A stretch of DNA of 7,746 bases from Selenomonadaceae bacterium (lineage in GTDB: Bacteria > Bacillota > Negativicutes > Selenomonadales > Selenomonadaceae), in assembly GCA_017484235.1 (NCBI GenBank), contig JAFUTM010000271.1, positions 1 to 7,746 of the forward strand, in the 5' to 3' direction. The notes under the pieces are model-generated. The model saw only the letters and a program-made list of their open reading frames with translations. It ran no database searches and was not told the origin of the DNA. This document shows, in pieces, positions 6,042-7,746 of the stretch. A program made the position numbers and the translations under genes. Every line of letters starts with the position of its first letter. The stretch's first letter is position 1.

Positions 6042-6927
6042 TCTTCCGTTATACTTGGATGTGGAGTTGACGAATCTTTGTAACTTCCGCTGTTGTTTTT
6101 GCCCAACAGGTACGAAATCAATGTTGAGAATGCGCGGAACAATGCCTGACAATGTAGCTGAGGCTTTAATTGAAAATGTTCGCCGCTACAAAATTGCAGG
6201 AGTAAGATTTATTCGTTGGGGCGAGCCGACTTTGCATCCTAAGTACATTGACATTATGGAGCAAGTCAAAAAAGTCGGTGCACTGATTCACATAAACACG
6301 AATGGCTCATTACTCGACGAAACGCAAATGCAAAGGCTTATGGATATTCACCTCGACAGTATCAAATTTTCTTTTCAAGGCGCAGATGAAGGTACATATA
6401 ATGAAATGCGCGAAGGCGGCGATTATCTGAAACTCTTGCATACTATAAGGCGTTTCCATGAGATTCGTGGAGATAGAGATTATCCTTACATACAAATTTC
6501 TACGACTTTGACGGCGGAAAATGATGAGCAGATCGAAAGTTTTAAAAATGATGTTGGCGATTATTGCGACTATTACAACATCGGACACACAAAGTTAAAT
6601 CATCTTAAAGTTGAGGCGATGAATGTCAGCGATGCGGAGAAAGAAAAAATTCGCAAGTTACAAGAACAAGAGACTATTAACAAAAAGTATCGTGATGTTT
6701 GTCCAGAGGCATTTGATAAACTTTCTATAAATTGGAATGGAGACGTTACTTTGTGCTGTACTGATTACGATAATTTTATGATTGTAGGAAATATTTTAGA
6801 CAACGATATAAAGCAAATTTTTAATAGCAATGCTGCAAAGATTTACCGTGAAGCTATTATGAAAAAGCAGTATACAAAAATTAAATGTTGCAGTGATTGC
6901 TACGAAACTGTGCCACTTACAAAATAA
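5983..6927 (+). CDS. Radical SAM/SPASM-type enzyme, probably phase-variable and out of frame with its true start
   Basis: As written, the open frame runs from ATG 5983 for 314 residues. It contains CNFRCCFC (Cys33, 37, 40; the CxxxCxxC that binds the radical SAM 4Fe-4S cluster), a WGEPTLHP version of the SAM-binding GGEP motif, and a C-terminal SPASM/twitch-like region with Cys240, Cys258-259, Cys302-303 and Cys306, likely for an auxiliary cluster. Such enzymes modify peptides, proteins or glycan precursors; the substrate here is unknown. ATG 5983 lacks a ribosome site and has a TAA two codons upstream in its frame. The good start is TTG 5934, 15 bases after the paaK-like stop, in a frame broken by the G10 run at 6024-6033; with nine G the product is 330 residues. 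The gene is therefore probably OFF or only weakly translated. The radical SAM assignment is firm, and the start and switching are inference. Confidence 0.85.
   Translation: MELTLRSITKFIYQGGGQNNLPLYLDVELTNLCNFRCCFCPTGTKSMLRMRGTMPDNVAEALIENVRRYKIAGVRFIRWGEPTLHPKYIDIMEQVKKVGALIHINTNGSLLDETQMQRLMDIHLDSIKFSFQGADEGTYNEMREGGDYLKLLHTIRRFHEIRGDRDYPYIQISTTLTAENDEQIESFKNDVGDYCDYYNIGHTKLNHLKVEAMNVSDAEKEKIRKLQEQETINKKYRDVCPEAFDKLSINWNGDVTLCCTDYDNFMIVGNILDNDIKQIFNSNAAKIYREAIMKKQYTKIKCCSDCYETVPLTK
6024..6033. repeat. Homopolymer tract of ten G inside the radical SAM 5' coding region
   Basis: Ten uninterrupted G lie between AT-rich flanks (TATATATCA before, CAAAATAAT after). With ten G the TTG 5934 frame meets TAA at 6039; with nine or twelve it enters the radical SAM frame. 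The tract encodes a glycine triplet ahead of the catalytic domain, where extra residues would be tolerated. Confidence 0.85.
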
Positions 6928-6945
6928 AAAGGAGGAGAATGATAA

Positions 6946-7371
6946 ATGAGTGTTAAACAGGTTTCCGTATTTTTGGAAAACAAGCCAGGCACTTTAAACA
7001 ATATGACAACTGTGCTGGCGAATCACAACATCAATATCAGAGCATTGTCACTTGCTGATACAAATGATTTCGGTATCGTGCGTATGATTGTCAATGATGT
7101 TTACGAGGCTACGAACGTCTTAAAAGAAGAGAATTTTATTGCACGTTTCACTCCGGTTTTAATTTATGCAATTTCTGATGAAGCCGGCAGCCTCAACAAA
7201 ATTTTGCAGACCTTCACCGAAGCAAATGTAAACATTGAATATATGTATGCCTTTGCTGGAAAAAAACGTGCATATATGATATTCAAAGTAACTGACATCA
7301 AAACGGCAGAGTCTCTGCTAATTAGCAAAGGCTTAAAGTCTCTGACTCAGGAAGAAATTGCAGAAGTCTAA
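6946..7371 (+). CDS. Tandem ACT-domain protein
   Basis: A 141-residue protein made of two ACT domains and nothing else. The first (about residues 3-68) opens with KQVSVFLENKPGTLNNMTTVLA, cut by me to its hallmark ENKPGTL, the ligand-loop signature that binds small molecules such as amino acids. The second (about 70-137) has the parallel VLIYAISDEAGSLNKILQ, hallmark DEAGSL. Stand-alone double ACT proteins are usually sensors or allosteric partners. In many anaerobic Bacillota one follows a phenylacetate-CoA ligase gene, as here. A strong GGAGG (6931-6935) lies 10 bases before ATG 6946. It follows the radical SAM gene by 18 bases and precedes a terminator, so it is the last gene of the operon. 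An aromatic amino acid or its arylacetate product is a plausible ligand, but that is inference. Confidence 0.9.
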   Translation: MSVKQVSVFLENKPGTLNNMTTVLANHNINIRALSLADTNDFGIVRMIVNDVYEATNVLKEENFIARFTPVLIYAISDEAGSLNKILQTFTEANVNIEYMYAFAGKKRAYMIFKVTDIKTAESLLISKGLKSLTQEEIAEV

Positions 7372-7394
7372 TAGTTAATCATATATATTTAATT

Positions 7395-7447
7395 AGACGT
7401 AAGGATTGATTTAATTGTCTTAATTATTCGATTTTTACGTCTTTTTT
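7395..7447 (+). terminator. Rho-independent terminator of the paaK-like operon
   Basis: AGACGTAA (7395-7402) and TTACGTCT (7435-7442) form a perfect 8-bp stem ending in six T (7442-7447). The 32-base loop contains a small internal hairpin (TAATT/AATTA). It begins 24 bases after the ACT gene stop. Confidence 0.75.
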
Positions 7448-7466
7448 AATTGGCACACTGCAACCC

Positions 7467-7495
7467 TTGACAATACAGCGGTTATATTGTACAAT
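7467..7495 (+). promoter_or_regulatory. Sigma-A promoter of the P-type ATPase gene
   Basis: A perfect TTGACA (7467-7472) and TACAAT (7490-7495) are separated by exactly 17 bases. It lies right after the terminator and gives a leader of about 33 nt to the TTG start at 7535. Confidence 0.75.
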
Positions 7496-7534
7496 GCAGC
7501 TGTAAATTCAAAAATAGAGTGAGGTGTAATGTAA

Positions 7535-7746
7535 TTGAAAATAACAGGATTAACTGACGCGCAAGTTGCTGAGTCAAAAGCAAAATTTGGTGACAATCGA
7601 ATCACTGAACAGGCGCGTGAGGGCTTTTGGGATAAACTTAAAGCTAATTTTGACGACCCAATCATTAAGATTTTGATATTTGCCCTTATATTGAATGTCA
7701 TATTCGCGTTTATGGGCAAAAGTGAATGGTATGAATCTGTTGGTAT
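7535..7746 (+). CDS. Cation-transporting (calcium-type) P-type ATPase, N-terminal part
   Basis: The first 70 residues of a gene that continues past the window. The opening KITGLTDAQVAESKAKFGDN is the Cation_ATPase_N domain that starts P2-type pumps. It is followed by FWDKLKANFDDPIIKIL and a first membrane segment (about residues 47-61, ILIFALILNVIFAFMG), then KSEWYESVG, which matches the bacterial calcium-translocating branch. The phosphorylation motif DKTGT lies beyond the edge. The start is TTG at 7535 because GAGGTG (7521-7526) is 8 bases upstream and the frame is closed just before it by a TAA (7532-7534) that follows an ATG in the same frame. This second TTG start in the window supports the TTG chosen for the radical SAM gene. 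Ion specificity is inferred from family. Confidence 0.88.
   Translation, partial: MKITGLTDAQVAESKAKFGDNRITEQAREGFWDKLKANFDDPIIKILIFALILNVIFAFMGKSEWYESVG

Noticed and set aside
7435..7719. Minus-strand 94-codon frame opposite the P-type ATPase start
   Set aside because: The plus strand carries a clear promoter, ribosome site and Cation_ATPase_N domain, so this is a shadow frame.

Overview
The window looks like a chromosomal stretch of an AT-rich, anaerobic or microaerobic Bacillota bacterium. A member of the Negativicutes is my best guess, from the short-loop cytochrome bd genes, the arylacetate-CoA ligase with a tandem-ACT partner, consensus sigma-A promoters, strong GGAGG ribosome sites and repeated use of TTG/GTG starts. 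This placement is an inference; no rRNA or other phylogenetic marker is present.

Left half, minus strand. Reading leftwards from about 4460 there is a secreted TPR protein with its own promoter and terminator. Next comes a 504-base gap that holds what looks like an independent structured RNA of about 260 nt, with a TTGACA-N17-TATTAT promoter, several long-range helices and a terminal hairpin. The cytochrome bd operon follows: cydA, then an unexpected small gene for a hendecad-repeat coiled-coil protein with a C-terminal membrane anchor, then cydB. The start of a family 2 glycosyltransferase lies 31 bases after cydB and runs off the window edge. Its sixth codon is followed by nine C residues (GGGGGGGGG on the + strand).

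Right half, plus strand. A consensus promoter drives a phenylacetate-CoA ligase (paaK-like), a radical SAM/SPASM gene and a tandem-ACT protein, closed by a terminator. A new promoter then precedes the start of a calcium-type P-type ATPase, cut by the window end. The radical SAM gene carries a run of ten G near its 5' end. Its only well-placed ribosome site leads to a TTG codon in a frame that stops just after the tract. Removing one G joins that start to the full enzyme.

The most interesting signal is therefore a pair of G:C homopolymer contingency tracts (C9 and G10), each inside the first codons of a gene that sits right behind a housekeeping gene. As written, the glycosyltransferase is ON and the radical SAM gene is OFF. 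Together they suggest phase-variable surface or small-molecule modification riding on respiratory and amino-acid-metabolism operons. The structured RNA and the coiled-coil gene wedged between cydA and cydB are the other items worth following up.
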